Origin: UMGS1613 sp045636225
GTDB lineage: Bacteria > Bacillota_I > Bacilli_A > RF39 > UBA660
Assembly (NCBI GenBank): GCA_045636225.1
Contig: JAZTXB010000131.1
Span: forward strand, 1 to 6,143
Length of the DNA stretch: 6,143 nt
Reading direction: 5' to 3'
Of the stretch, positions 6,048 to 6,143 are shown piece after piece (within the stretch, counting starts at the first letter, position 1; each line of letters opens with the position of its first letter). Under the pieces are notes generated by a model. It did no database searches. It was not told where the DNA came from and was given only the letters and a program-made list of their open reading frames with translations. A program made the translations under genes and the position numbers.

Positions 6048-6143
6048 ATGTCAAAATTAACTTATAAAGATAAAATAAATTTATATAAAGATAGAAAAAA
6101 CGGATTAACAATTCCAAAATTAGTTTCTAAATATAATATAAGA
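6048..6143 (+). CDS. IS3-family transposase OrfA / helix-turn-helix protein, N-terminal part (runs off the right edge)
   Basis: An ATG at 6048 opens a frame that stays open for 32 codons to the window edge. The product begins MSKLTYKDKINLYKDRK, followed by NGLTIPKLVSKYNIR. This fits the first helix-turn-helix of IS3/IS150-type OrfA proteins, with helices around residues 5-15 and 20-32. OrfA binds the element's ends. A catalytic DDE OrfB, usually made by programmed -1 frameshifting, would follow outside the window. The ribosome site GAGG lies seven bases upstream, inside the terminal hairpin. Whether the full gene is intact cannot be seen. Confidence 0.72.
   Translation, partial: MSKLTYKDKINLYKDRKNGLTIPKLVSKYNIR

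Larger units (their letters stand above)
6010..6143 (+). mobile_element. Left end of an IS3-family (IS150-like) insertion sequence, truncated by the window
   Basis: The terminal repeat appears to begin TGAACCCCGTTTCTTGGACA at 6010-6029. It opens with the TG typical of IS3-family ends and includes the TTGGACA often seen in IS150-group ends. The first transposase frame starts 38 bases inside, as expected. The element begins only 18 bases after the fhs stop. The right end and any target duplication lie beyond the window, so the exact boundary rests on recognising the left repeat. Confidence 0.7.

Noticed and set aside
1..6143. CRISPR arrays, tRNA or rRNA genes, toxin-antitoxin pairs or other defence genes
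   Set aside because: I looked for regularly spaced repeats, RNA-gene structure and extra small genes in every gap and saw none. The gaps are short and explained by promoters, terminators and insertion-sequence ends.

Overview
The window is strongly AT-rich DNA from a low-GC Gram-positive-type bacterium. AGGAG-like Shine-Dalgarno sites, TATAAT boxes, AT-rich intrinsic terminators, an RNase J-type protein and an FtsA/FtsZ pair all point to Bacilli or an uncultured Mollicutes-like relative. The exact lineage is inference. The four complete genes (1,865 residues together) encode no tryptophan, and none ends in TGA, so the window does not settle whether the genetic code is standard.

Layout. Positions 1-35 hold the first codons of a leftward transposase that looks IS30-like, with its ribosome site and upstream end region to about 137. 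A terminator-like hairpin (138-176) and a promoter (165-193) lead into a 547-residue RNase J-family gene (233-1876). A short AT-rich gap with its own promoter leads to ftsA (1942-3186) and, 11 bases later, ftsZ (3198-4277), which closes with an intrinsic terminator. A separate promoter drives fhs, formate-tetrahydrofolate ligase (4354-5991). Eighteen bases after fhs the left end of an IS3-family element begins (about 6010), and its transposase orfA runs off the window.

How the genes work together. ftsA and ftsZ form the only clear functional pair: FtsZ polymerises at midcell and FtsA ties it to the membrane through a C-terminal amphipathic helix. The RNase J-like gene (RNA decay and processing) and fhs (one-carbon metabolism) have their own promoters and look like neighbours rather than partners. 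The usual division and cell-wall cluster neighbours of ftsAZ are absent on both sides.

I see no new defence, CRISPR or other undescribed multi-gene system. The points most worth a second look are the loss of most metal-binding residues in the RNase J-like protein, and the hairpin at the IS3 end, which can both terminate fhs transcription and cover the transposase ribosome site.
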